From the NCBI RefSeq assembly GCF_003855095.1, contig NZ_CP033972.1, forward strand, positions 5,146,001 through 5,210,000: a stretch of DNA of 64,000 nucleotides, in the 5' to 3' direction. How positions within the stretch are numbered: the stretch's first letter is position 1; each line of letters begins with the position of its first letter. Below are positions 51,890-60,401 of the stretch, one piece after another. The stretch is from Gordonia insulae. Its GTDB lineage: Bacteria > Actinomycetota > Actinomycetes > Mycobacteriales > Mycobacteriaceae. Under the pieces are notes generated by a model. The model did not search any database, was not told the origin of the DNA, and saw only the letters and a list, made by a program, of their open reading frames with translations. The translations under genes and the position numbers were made by a program.

Positions 51890-52624
51890 ATGACCGACAC
51901 ACTCACCTTCCGTATGCGCACCCGGAGCGGCGACGCACTGAGGCGACCCATGGCGTTGCTCGAGGCCATCGAGGTCGAAGAACTCATCGTCATCCCCGGA
52001 CTCGACGCGTTGCTCGACTCGCCTCAGGAGTTCTCGCTGAGCTTCGACGCCTCCATCTCGCTGTCCGGCATGTTGCGCAAACACGCACAACGGGTCGGTA
52101 TCCTCAAGCAGATGGCCGCCGAGGCATTCGCTGAGAATGACTGTGGCCCTGAAGATCTCGACCACGTGCCGGCGGCGCTGCCGGTGCGTGCACTCCGCTT
52201 CATCGCGGGCCAACCCCGATGGGAGGGCGACGCCGGTGGGCTGGACGTCGTACGGGTCGCGTTCGCCTTCGTCGCGGTCCACGCGCTGACCGACCCGACC
52301 GATTGCCGGACGGCTTCGCGTGCACTGCATCTGCGACCCCGTCCGCTCCATGATGATCGGGCGCTGCTGCGCCGCGTCCTCGTCGATGCGATGCCCGGTC
52401 TCGATCCCAGCGCCGCCCAGCTCCTGCCGATCTACGTCAGCAAGGCGAGCGCCTATTTCGCCGACCCCGACGCGATCCGATGGTCGGTCCCGTTCGGCGG
52501 TGGCACGCGCGACGGAGCGACGCCGTCCTCATCGTTGCTCGCCTACAACCCGCACGCCTTGCACGAGGCGTGCCGGACGATCGGGCTGAACGATCGGGCT
52601 CTTCGGATCGCGCCGCGACATTAG
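51890..52624 (+). CDS. Hypothetical protein between twin promoters
   Basis: 244 residues, not recognised. No signal peptide or membrane helix; mixed composition with an Arg-rich start (MTDTLTFRMRTRSGDALRRP). ATG 51890 follows GAGGGGGA; ATG 51851 would add 13 residues. It stands alone between davA and the DinB-family gene, behind the first of the two near-identical promoters. The C-terminal half contains several conserved-looking stretches (ALPVRALRFIAGQPRWEGDA, LLPIYVSKASAYF) but no motif I can name. Confidence 0.55.
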   Translation: MTDTLTFRMRTRSGDALRRPMALLEAIEVEELIVIPGLDALLDSPQEFSLSFDASISLSGMLRKHAQRVGILKQMAAEAFAENDCGPEDLDHVPAALPVRALRFIAGQPRWEGDAGGLDVVRVAFAFVAVHALTDPTDCRTASRALHLRPRPLHDDRALLRRVLVDAMPGLDPSAAQLLPIYVSKASAYFADPDAIRWSVPFGGGTRDGATPSSSLLAYNPHALHEACRTIGLNDRALRIAPRH

Positions 52625-52705
52625 GGATCGGGTCGGGCCGGCGGCCGCCGTACCAGCGAGTTCGTGCGATGGATCACATCAGCGAACAATCATGACCTAG
52701 ACCAC

Positions 52706-52743
52706 TGGACAACGCCAGAATCGTACTCTACGGTAGCTTACGC
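52706..52743 (+). promoter_or_regulatory. Promoter/operator copy 2, TGGACA-N17-TACGGT
   Basis: TGGACA (52706-52711), 17-bp spacer, TACGGT (52729-52734), then AGCTTACGC. GCTTAC-N6-GTAAGC (52735-52752) forms an inverted repeat right after the -10. It is the twin of 51621-51659 and about 265 bp before the DinB-family start. Confidence 0.65.
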
Positions 52744-52892
52744 ACCGGTAAGCTACTCCAGCGTAACCCGCCGGTGCGGCAGGTTTCGGCACGTCAGAGG
52801 GGTTGTGCGATGCGCAGAACGCACCGGATCGCGCCTCTTCGACGCATGTCACCAGGCCACGTCGACGCAGGGGAGGGCGTCGCTGCGGGGTC

Positions 52893-52937
52893 GGGTCGGA
52901 TCGGTCGTCGGCGCAGCCGGCACGGCCGATCCGACCC
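52893..52937 (+). other. Strong hairpin in the leader of the DinB-family gene
   Basis: GGGTCGGATCGG (52893-52904) pairs perfectly with CCGATCCGACCC (52926-52937) around a 21-nt loop that can itself fold (CGGC-GCA-GCCG). No T-run follows. It lies in the 381-bp gap between the hypothetical gene and the polymerase and may be a structured RNA leader. A later -10-like TACGCT (52992-52997) could start a leaderless transcript at the GTG. Confidence 0.5.
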
Positions 52938-53005
52938 GGGGGTCCGGGTGCCCTGCCAGCGTCGATCAACTCTGTCGGATCGCTCGACGCAGTACGCTGA
53001 GCTGC

Positions 53006-54151
53006 GTGGCAGACACACCACTTCGGTACCGGTGGCTGATTCACGTCGACCTGGATCAGTTCCAGGTGTCGGTCGAGCGGCTGCGCAGCCCGGAGCTCGT
53101 CGGGGTGCCGGTGATCGTCGGTGGAAACGGCGACCCGACCGAGGCGCGCAAGGTGGTCACGTGTGCCTCGTACGAGGCGAGAGACGTCGGCGTGCGCGCG
53201 GGGATGCCGTTGCGGGCCGCCTATCGGAAGATGCCCGACGCGGTGTATCTCCCGCTCGACGTCCCGGCGTACGACGTGGCATCGGCGGACGTGATGAACG
53301 CGCTTCGCAGCTTCGGACACCCCGTCGAGGTGTGGGGCTGGGATGAGGCCTACATCGGGGTGGAACCTCTTGACGGTTCCGGCGACGACGTCGTCGAGCC
53401 GGCGGAAGCCTTCGACCGCACGACAATCGGCCGATTCGCGGAGCGGATCCGCGCGAAGGTGTTCTCCCGAACCGGCCTGCATTGCTCGATCGGCATCTCC
53501 GACAACAAGCAGCGGGCAAAGATGGCGACCGGCTTCGCGAAGAAACCCGACCCGGAATCGGCGGCCCTGGCTCCGTTCCGGATCGAGAAGGTCTTCGAAC
53601 TCGACGAGCAGAACTGGTTGCCGCTCATGGGAGATCGTCCCTGTCGCGACCTGTGGAGCGTCGGGCCGAGGACCGCGGCGAAACTCGCCGCTCATGGTGT
53701 CGACACCGTTCATCAGTTGATCGCGACGCCCCGCGACGATCTGATCGAGGTCTTCGGTCCGCATCAGGGCAACTGGCTGTATGTGTTGTGCCGCGGGGGT
53801 GGGGATTCGACGATCACCCCCGAGCCGTGGCTCGCCCGCTCGCATTCCAAATCGCGGACCTATCCGACCGACATGACCGATCGTGACGAGATGCGCTCGG
53901 CGGCATTCGAACTCACCGAGGAGCTGGTGAACCAGGTACTCGCCGAGGAGCGGGAGGTGTTCCGCGTCGCGGTCACCGTCCGCACCACCACCTTCTACAC
54001 GCGGACCAAGTCCCGGAAGCTGCCGGCCCCGACGACGCGCTATGACGACATCGCTCCCGTCATCGGCGAACTCCTCGGCAACTTCGAGATCGACCGTCCC
54101 GTACGGCTGCTCGGGGTGCGCTGCGACCTGGTGACACCGGAGGACGAATGA
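53006..54151 (+). CDS. DinB-family (Y-family) DNA polymerase with altered steric gate
   Basis: 381 residues. Palm acidic residues are present: HVDLDQFQVSVE (first Asp) and VWGWDEAYIGVE (Asp-Glu pair); SIGISDNKQRAKMATGFAKK is in the fingers region; the little-finger part ends with KSRKLPAPTTRYDD. It resembles the mycobacterial DinB3 clade. In E. coli DinB the steric gate is Phe13, the second Phe of DCFF; here the aligned residue is Gln (DQFQ), so ribonucleotide exclusion may be relaxed. Start GTG 53006; an in-frame extension upstream lacks conserved features. ATGA overlap with the lipase gene. Confidence 0.85.
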   Translation: MADTPLRYRWLIHVDLDQFQVSVERLRSPELVGVPVIVGGNGDPTEARKVVTCASYEARDVGVRAGMPLRAAYRKMPDAVYLPLDVPAYDVASADVMNALRSFGHPVEVWGWDEAYIGVEPLDGSGDDVVEPAEAFDRTTIGRFAERIRAKVFSRTGLHCSIGISDNKQRAKMATGFAKKPDPESAALAPFRIEKVFELDEQNWLPLMGDRPCRDLWSVGPRTAAKLAAHGVDTVHQLIATPRDDLIEVFGPHQGNWLYVLCRGGGDSTITPEPWLARSHSKSRTYPTDMTDRDEMRSAAFELTEELVNQVLAEEREVFRVAVTVRTTTFYTRTKSRKLPAPTTRYDDIAPVIGELLGNFEIDRPVRLLGVRCDLVTPEDE

Positions 54152-55107
54152 TGCGCGCAGTCCGGCGGGCCCTCGTCGCGCTGCTGGCCGCTGCGGCGGT
54201 TCTCGCCCTCGGCGCACCGGCCCTGGCCTCACCGACCCGACCGCTACCGGTCGTCTACGACTTCACCGAGGGCATCCGCGCCGAGCTCGCACATCCCGGC
54301 GGTTCGCTGCCCGGCACCAACGACTTCGCGTGCCGCCCGACCCGGCAGCATCCACGACCGGTGATCCTGGTCCACGGCAGTGGTGGTGGCCGCCAGACGA
54401 ACTGGGCGACGCTTGCGCCGGTCCTCGCCAACGCCGGCTACTGCGTGTACGCGCCGACGTACGGGGCGTTGACGACGGTGTGGCCGGCGTCCGCGCTCGG
54501 CGGTCTCGGACCGAAGGTCGACAGTGCGTGGCAGATCAAGACCTTTGTCGACCGGGTCATGGCGGCCACCGGCGCGGCCAGGGTGGACATCGTCGGTCAC
54601 TCGCTCGGCACCGAGATCCCCACGTACTGGATGAAGTACCTCGGCGGGCGCGGCAAGGTGGAGCACTACGTCTCACTCGCCCCGTACTGGCGGCAGGGAC
54701 CCGACTCCGACGACGACCGGGGCGAGTCGATCGCGATGTTCCGTCATGCGCTCGGCATCCCCGAATCGCCCCGACCGCCGTGTCCTGAGTGCGTGCCCGC
54801 CCCGCGCGATCTGTCGTTCAACGAAGCGGTGCGCCAACCGACGCCATACCTGCCCGGCGTGGCCTACACCAACATCGTCACCCGCCACGACGAGATCGTC
54901 ACCCCGTACTCGAGCGGCATCCTGGACGGCCCGCCCGGTACCGACGTACGCAACATCGTTGTGCAGGACGGCTGCCCGGCGGACCGGTCCGATCACGCAT
55001 CGATCACGTCCAACCGACGGAGCGCGGCGCTGGTGCTCGGCGCACTCGACCCCGCACACGCGCCGCCGGTGCCGTGCGTCGCGGTGCCGCCCTACACCGG
55101 CGGTTGA
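54148..55107 (+). CDS. Secreted lipase/esterase (alpha/beta hydrolase)
   Basis: 319 residues. Signal peptide (RRALVALLAAAAVLALGAPA then LAS, cleavage near residue 27). Oxyanion region VILVHGSGGG, nucleophile GHSLGTEIP, and DHASI with the likely histidine. The fold fits lipase class 2/EstA-type enzymes. Cys residues may form disulphides outside the cell. ATG overlaps the polymerase stop. Confidence 0.85.
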   Translation: MMRAVRRALVALLAAAAVLALGAPALASPTRPLPVVYDFTEGIRAELAHPGGSLPGTNDFACRPTRQHPRPVILVHGSGGGRQTNWATLAPVLANAGYCVYAPTYGALTTVWPASALGGLGPKVDSAWQIKTFVDRVMAATGAARVDIVGHSLGTEIPTYWMKYLGGRGKVEHYVSLAPYWRQGPDSDDDRGESIAMFRHALGIPESPRPPCPECVPAPRDLSFNEAVRQPTPYLPGVAYTNIVTRHDEIVTPYSSGILDGPPGTDVRNIVVQDGCPADRSDHASITSNRRSAALVLGALDPAHAPPVPCVAVPPYTGG

Positions 55108-55156
55108 GTCGGCGATCCGACCGGCTCCGCCCTTGTGATCCGGAGAGCGCGCGGAG

Positions 55157-55642
55157 TCACTCCCGCGGAATTCGGGTCCCGACCAACCGGGCGTCCGGAT
55201 CGACGTCGAGCCCGAGCCGATCCCACGGGACGCCGACGGTCACCACCGCATAGGCGGAGGTGGGGAAGCGTTCGATGTGGCCGTCGGAGTCGAGGGTCAA
55301 TGCCGTGGTCGGCATTCCCGGCGAGTGACCGACCACCATCACCGTGCCCGCGTCGGCGGGCGCGTGTACGCGCAGTGCCTCGAGGATCTCGTGGGGAGCG
55401 CCACCGTAGATGTCGTCGACGTAGACCGCGGGCGCATCGATGCCGGTGCGTTCCAGGGTCTCGCGCGTCCTGGTGGCGGTCGAGCACACCACGGCGTCGA
55501 TGCGCAGACCCTCATCGGCCATCCATCGCCCGGCCAGGGCTGCCTCCCGACGGCCCCGATCGGCCAGTGGCCGACCGTGATCGCCGACGCCGGGCGGATA
55601 GCCCGACTTCCCGTGCCGCATCAGGACCAGGGTGCGGGTCAC
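55157..55642 (-). CDS. SixA-like histidine phosphatase
   Basis: 161 residues. RHG motif in LVLMRHGKSGYPPG, further conserved Arg in STATRTRETLE and His in VVGHSPGMPT, as in phosphohistidine phosphatases of the SixA group. GTG start overlaps the stop of the upstream small gene (GTGA). Target unknown; it could act on phosphohistidine or small phosphoesters. Confidence 0.85.
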   Translation of the reverse strand: MTRTLVLMRHGKSGYPPGVGDHGRPLADRGRREAALAGRWMADEGLRIDAVVCSTATRTRETLERTGIDAPAVYVDDIYGGAPHEILEALRVHAPADAGTVMVVGHSPGMPTTALTLDSDGHIERFPTSAYAVVTVGVPWDRLGLDVDPDARLVGTRIPRE

Positions 55643-55917
55643 GCGGCTCCCGCCTGACGGCGTTCGTCGCGGGTGTCGGCCGCCATCAGGCGCAGTAGCG
55701 AGGCCGTCGCACGCCAGGCCGCGGCCTCCTGCCGGCAGAACGCCGCGTCGTCGCGGGCCTCGGATGCGAGATGGTCGTCGGCGAGTTCGTCGTACTCGAT
55801 GCACTCGTCGACGGCGTCGTCGATGAGTTCGGTCAGGGCCGCCGGCGACGAACACACGTGGACGATCGTGTCGGCATCGAGGGTTGCGAGACGTTCGAGT
55901 TCGGACTGGAACCGCAT
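55639..55917 (-). CDS. Small hypothetical protein coupled to the SixA-like gene
   Basis: 92 residues, acidic and predicted helical (ELIDDAVDECIEYDELADDH). Not recognised. ATG 55917. Overlap of four bases with the phosphatase start indicates coupled translation, so a role in the same process is likely. Confidence 0.6.
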   Translation of the reverse strand: MRFQSELERLATLDADTIVHVCSSPAALTELIDDAVDECIEYDELADDHLASEARDDAAFCRQEAAAWRATASLLRLMAADTRDERRQAGAA

Positions 55918-56072
55918 GTACCCAACCTACGACGCCGATCGGACAAGATGGTGGATCCACACCGTGAGCACGGTGGATCCCGGCGCCGATGTCGGATTCG
56001 CGGCTTTCCGGGCCGAGGGTCTGTCCGCGCGGCCAGGTTGTCGTGCGCCCGGCAACCGATAGCCTGGAATGT

Positions 56073-56942
56073 GTGCACTCCTGGGTTCCCGCGCTGCTGT
56101 CGGTGCTGGCGGCGCTTCTGATCGCCGGCGGCACGGTGATGCGTCAGCGCGCATCCCATGCCAGCGGCGCGATAGCCCGGGGGTGGTGGATCGGCGCGAT
56201 CATCGCGCTGTGCGGCTTTGCGTCCCAGGTCGCCGCGCTCGGCCTCGGGTCGATCCTGCTGGTGCAGCCGCTGGTGGTCCTGGCGATCCTGTTCGCGTTG
56301 CCGATGGAGGCGTGGGCCGATCGTCGTCGGCCACTCCGCATCGAGTGGGCGTGGGGCGCAGTGCTCGTGGTCTGCGTGACCCTCTTCCTGGCCATCTCAC
56401 GACCCGAGCCGTCGCAGCGTCGACCGGAGAATCTGCTGATGGTCGCGACGATCGGCGTCGTGATCTTCGTGCTCGTCTGCTGTGTGATCGCGGCCGAACG
56501 CTCGAATCAGCACTACAAGGCGCTGCTCTACGGCGTCACCGCGGGCGCGTTGTTCGGGATGTCGGCACTGCTGGTGAAGTCCGTCGCGTACCAGGTGATC
56601 AACGATTTCGGGCGGACGTTCACGCAGCCCGAGATCTATCTGTTCGTCATCGTCGCGGGTAGCGGGATCATCGCGCAGCAGCGCGCCTTCGGTGCCGGCG
56701 AGCTGCAGACCTCGTTCCCGGCGCTGACCGTGGTGGAGCTGGCCGTGTCGATGGGACTCGGCGTTGCGCTGCTCGGCGAGAACCTCAGTGTCTCCGTGCC
56801 CACGGCCCTGTTCCTCGGTGTGGTGCTGGCGGTGATGGTGCGGGCGGTTCTCGAACTCGCCAAACTGGCTGCGGTGCGCGCGGAGGCGATCAGTTGTCAC
56901 ACACGGCAGTCGGTCGCGACCAGCGACGTCACTGCGCCCTGA
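56073..56942 (+). CDS. DMT-superfamily transporter (EamA/NIPA-like)
   Basis: 289 residues with about nine helices (WVPALLSVLAALLIAGGTVM at the start; LQTSFPALTVVELAVSMGLG near the end). The pattern resembles actinobacterial DMT transporters distantly related to magnesium carriers. GTG 56073 is chosen; a TAGCCT box seven bases upstream could make it leaderless. Substrate unknown. Confidence 0.8.
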   Translation: MHSWVPALLSVLAALLIAGGTVMRQRASHASGAIARGWWIGAIIALCGFASQVAALGLGSILLVQPLVVLAILFALPMEAWADRRRPLRIEWAWGAVLVVCVTLFLAISRPEPSQRRPENLLMVATIGVVIFVLVCCVIAAERSNQHYKALLYGVTAGALFGMSALLVKSVAYQVINDFGRTFTQPEIYLFVIVAGSGIIAQQRAFGAGELQTSFPALTVVELAVSMGLGVALLGENLSVSVPTALFLGVVLAVMVRAVLELAKLAAVRAEAISCHTRQSVATSDVTAP

Positions 56943-56948
56943 CGGCGA

Positions 56949-57410
56949 TCAGCGTGCGTTGACCGGCACGATGACGCCGGCGATCCCCTCGGCCCATTCG
57001 GTGGCCTGCGTGGCCGGTTTGACCGGCGACGAGTTGTCGTGCCGGGCGTGCTCGCCCACCTGCACGGCTCCGCGCCCGGTCAGCTTCTCGGCGATGATCT
57101 CGCCGCCACGGTTGAAGGTCTCGCCGTACACGGTGTCGCCGAGTCCGAAGACTGCGAATCGCAATCGGGTGAGGTCGGGGGCGACCTCGTCGAGTTCCTC
57201 GGCGAACGGTTCGGCGCCGGTCGGCAGCTCGCCCTCGCCGTAGGTCGAGCACACCACCACCAGGAAGTCGGCGGGATCGAGATCCTCGACGGCGAACTCG
57301 CCCATGTCATAGATCGACGGATCGTGATCCACCGCCAGGACATCGGAGATGGCATCGGCGACCAGCTCACAGTTGCCGGTTTCCGTGCCGTACAGGATGA
57401 CGACCGACAT
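56949..57410 (-). CDS. Flavodoxin/MioC-like FMN protein
   Basis: 153 residues. FMN phosphate loop YGTETGNCE, then VVVCSTYGEGELPTGAEPF and VFGLGDTVYGETFNRG, the standard three FMN-contact stretches. Electron carrier in the cytoplasm; partner unknown. ATG 57410. Divergent from the valine catabolic genes. Confidence 0.9.
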   Translation of the reverse strand: MSVVILYGTETGNCELVADAISDVLAVDHDPSIYDMGEFAVEDLDPADFLVVVCSTYGEGELPTGAEPFAEELDEVAPDLTRLRFAVFGLGDTVYGETFNRGGEIIAEKLTGRGAVQVGEHARHDNSSPVKPATQATEWAEGIAGVIVPVNAR

Positions 57411-57513
57411 GACAGAACCCCTTTCGACGTCGCGCATCGGGTGCGTGACCGGACAGCGCGAGCAAGGCTACCCTAACTTCTGCGGTGGTGGCCACCTCGC
57501 TGGTGGGAGGGGG

Positions 57514-57541
57514 TTGCAAAAATACTTGCATGTCCTAGTAT
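57514..57541 (+). promoter_or_regulatory. Candidate mmsA promoter
   Basis: TTGCAA (57514-57519) and TAGTAT (57536-57541), 16-bp spacer. Transcription would begin near 57548, so an ATG at 57542 cannot be the translation start and GTG 57602 is preferred. Confidence 0.6.
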
Positions 57542-57601
57542 ATGGGTAACGGAAGCCACACGACCGGCCCGTCCCCAACTGTGAATCAAGGTGATCTCCC
57601 C

Positions 57602-59137
57602 GTGTCCACTACCGACGCCGTCCGTTCCATCCCGCATTTCCTGAACGGTGCTGCGGTGACCCCCACCGAGGGCCGCTTCGCCGACGTCTTCAATCCGAGC
57701 ACCGGTGCCGTCGCCGCCACGGTGCCGCTGGCCTCGACCGCCGAGGTCGACGCCGCGGTCGCCACCGCCGTCGAGGCGCAGCGTGAGTGGGCGGCATGGA
57801 ATCCGCAGCGTCGCGCTCGCGTGCTGATGCGCTTCGTGGACCTCGTCAACCAGAACTCCGATGAGCTCGCCACCCTGCTGTCGCTCGAACACGGCAAGAC
57901 CCACGCCGACGCGAAGGGCGACATCCAGCGCGGCATCGAGGTCATCGAGTTCGCGATCGGGATTCCCCACCTGCTCAAGGGCGAGTTCACCGAGGGCGCC
58001 GGCGGCGGCATCGACGTGCACTCCGTCCGTCAGCCGCTCGGCGTCGTCGCGGGCATCACCCCGTTCAACTTCCCCGCGATGATCCCTCTCTGGAAGGCGG
58101 GCCCGGCGCTCGCGTGCGGCAACGCGTTCATCCTCAAGCCCAGCGAGCGCGATCCCTCGGTGCCGGTCCGGCTGGCCGAGCTGTTCAGCCAGGCCGGTCT
58201 GCCCGACGGCGTCTTCCAGGTGGTGCACGGGGACAAGGAGTCGGTCGACGCGCTGCTGAACCACCCCGAGGTGAAGGCGCTCGGCTTCGTCGGCAGCTCC
58301 GACATCGCGCAGTACATCTACTCGACCGCGGCGGCCAACGGGAAGCGTTCACAGTGCTTCGGCGGCGCCAAGAACCACATGATCATCATGCCCGACGCGA
58401 ACCTGGATCAGGCCGCTGACGCGCTCATCGGCGCGGGCTACGGTAGCGCCGGTGAGCGCTGCATGGCGATCAGTGTCGCCGTCCCGGTGGGGGAGCAGAC
58501 CGCAGAACGCCTGCGCGCCAAGCTCGTCGACAAGGTCAACGCGCTGCGCGTCGGTCACAGCCTCGACCCGAAGGCGGACTACGGGCCGCTGGTGACCGCG
58601 GCGGCGCTCGAGCGCGTGAAGGGTTACATCGCCAAGGGCGTCGAAGAGGGTGCGGAACTGGTCATCGACGGCCGTGAGCGCACCAGTGACGAGCAGTCCT
58701 ATGGCGACGAGGACATCTCCGGCGGGTTCTTCATCGGACCGACGCTGTTCGATCACGTGACCAAGGGCATGACGTCCTACACCGACGAGATCTTCGGCCC
58801 GGTGCTGCAGATCGTGCGGGCCGCCGACTACGAGGAGGCGCTCGCGCTGGCCTCGGATCACCAGTACGGCAACGGTGTCGCGATCTTCACCCAGGACGGC
58901 GACGCCGCCCGCGACTTCACCTCCCGGGTCAACGTCGGCATGGTCGGCGTGAATGTCCCGATCCCGGTTCCGGTGGCCTACTACACGTTTGGTGGTTGGA
59001 AGCGTTCCGGGTTCGGCGACCTCAATCAGCATGGGCCCGCGTCGATCCAGTTCTACACCAAGACCAAGACCATCACGTCGCGCTGGCCGTCGGGGATCAA
59101 GGACGGCGCCGAGTTCGTCATCCCGACGATGAACTGA
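57602..59137 (+). CDS. mmsA: Methylmalonate-semialdehyde dehydrogenase (CoA-acylating)
   Basis: 511 residues, usual length. Aldehyde dehydrogenase fold with ITPFNFPAMIPLWKAGPALA and catalytic cysteine in GSAGERCMAIS; QCFGGAKNHMIIMPDANLDQ is specific to the MMSDH clade. It converts methylmalonate semialdehyde to propionyl-CoA in valine (and thymine) breakdown. First gene of a cluster with an acyl-CoA dehydrogenase and mmsB. Confidence 0.93.
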   Translation: MSTTDAVRSIPHFLNGAAVTPTEGRFADVFNPSTGAVAATVPLASTAEVDAAVATAVEAQREWAAWNPQRRARVLMRFVDLVNQNSDELATLLSLEHGKTHADAKGDIQRGIEVIEFAIGIPHLLKGEFTEGAGGGIDVHSVRQPLGVVAGITPFNFPAMIPLWKAGPALACGNAFILKPSERDPSVPVRLAELFSQAGLPDGVFQVVHGDKESVDALLNHPEVKALGFVGSSDIAQYIYSTAAANGKRSQCFGGAKNHMIIMPDANLDQAADALIGAGYGSAGERCMAISVAVPVGEQTAERLRAKLVDKVNALRVGHSLDPKADYGPLVTAAALERVKGYIAKGVEEGAELVIDGRERTSDEQSYGDEDISGGFFIGPTLFDHVTKGMTSYTDEIFGPVLQIVRAADYEEALALASDHQYGNGVAIFTQDGDAARDFTSRVNVGMVGVNVPIPVPVAYYTFGGWKRSGFGDLNQHGPASIQFYTKTKTITSRWPSGIKDGAEFVIPTMN

Positions 59138-59172
59138 ACCCGGGACCGGCGAGCAGAGAGAGAACACCCCCG

Positions 59173-60338
59173 ATGACCATCATCACCGACAGCGGTCTCG
59201 ACGCGGACGAGCGCGTCATCGTCGAGACCGCGGCCGGTTCGCGGCCAAGAAGTTGGCACCCTTCGCGCTGGAATGGGATGAGAGCAAACATTTTCCGGTA
59301 GAGGAACTGCGCGAGGCGGCCGAACTCGGCATGGGTGCGATCTACTGCTCGGAGGATGTCGGCGGGAGCGGCCTGCGCCGACTCGACGGCGTGCGCATCT
59401 TCGAACAACTCGCCTATGCCGACCCCGCGGTGGCCGCCTTCCTCTCCATCCACAACATGTGTACCTGGATGGTGGATCACTACGGCACCGACGAACAGCG
59501 TGCCGAGTGGGTGCCCCGACTGGCGTCGATGGAGACGGTGGCCAGCTACTGCCTCACCGAGCCCGGTGCGGGCTCTGATGCGGCGGCGCTGTCCACCAAG
59601 GCGGTCCGTTCGGGCGACGACTACGTGCTGACCGGGGTGAAGCAGTTCATCTCCGGTGCGGGCTCCAGTGATCTGTACGTGCTGATGGCACGTACGGGCG
59701 ACACCGGAGCGCGCGGCATCTCCACCTTTCTGGTGGAGAGGGACCGTCCGGGGCTGAGTTTCGGCGCACAGGAACGCAAGATGGGCTGGCATGCGCAACC
59801 CACCGCGCAAGTCATCCTCGACGAGGTCCGGGTGCCGGCGGCGAACCTGCTGGGCGCACAGGAGGGCATCGGTTTCGGCATCGCGATGAACGGTCTGAAC
59901 GGCGGTCGGCTCAACATCGCCGCATCGTCGCTCGGCGGGGCGCAGGCGGCCTTCGATCGTGCGGCCTCGTATGTCGCGTCGCGGAAGGCGTTCGGCGGTG
60001 CGCTGATCGACGAGCCGACGATCCGCTTCACGCTCGCCGACATGGCGACGTCGTTGCAGGCGTCGCGGCTGATGCTGTGGCAAGCGGCCGCGGCGCTCGA
60101 CGCCGACGCTCCGGACAAGGTGGAGCAGTGTGCGATGGCGAAACGATTCGTCACCGACAGCTGTTTCACGGTGGCCGACCAGGCGCTGCAATTACACGGC
60201 GGCTACGGCTATCTGAGCGAGTACGGTCTGGAGAAGATCGTCCGCGATCTCCGGGTGCATCGGATACTGGAGGGCACCAACGAGATCATGCGCGTGGTGG
60301 TCGGGCGGTCGATCGCGTCGCGTTACCGGGAGAGCTGA
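59173..60338 (+). pseudogene. Acyl-CoA dehydrogenase (isobutyryl-CoA type), frameshifted near the start
   Basis: The coding sequence starts MTIITDSGLDADERVIVETA at ATG 59173, then shifts frame; AAKKLAPFALEWDESKHFPV continues in the next frame to 60338. One C missing at 59234-59235 explains it (expected AARFAAKKLAPF). The rest is intact: CLTEPGAGSDAAALSTKAVR, QLHGGYGYLSEYGLEKIVRD and LEGTNEIMRVVVGRSIA. In this cluster it should oxidise isobutyryl-CoA. It is either a pseudogene or a base error. Confidence 0.85.
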
Positions 60339-60401
60339 CCGCCGCGTGATCACACGAGCTGTTCTGGGACAACTGAACTCACGACATCAGGAGATTCGAC
60401 A

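Noticed and set aside
52664..53005. In-frame N-terminal extension of the DinB-family protein
   Set aside because: The polymerase palm starts right after GTG 53006; the upstream frame covers a promoter and a hairpin and has no conserved residues.
57542..57601. ATG 57542 as the mmsA start
   Set aside because: It directly follows the -10 box TAGTAT, so it would lie before or at the transcription start; conserved protein begins after GTG 57602.
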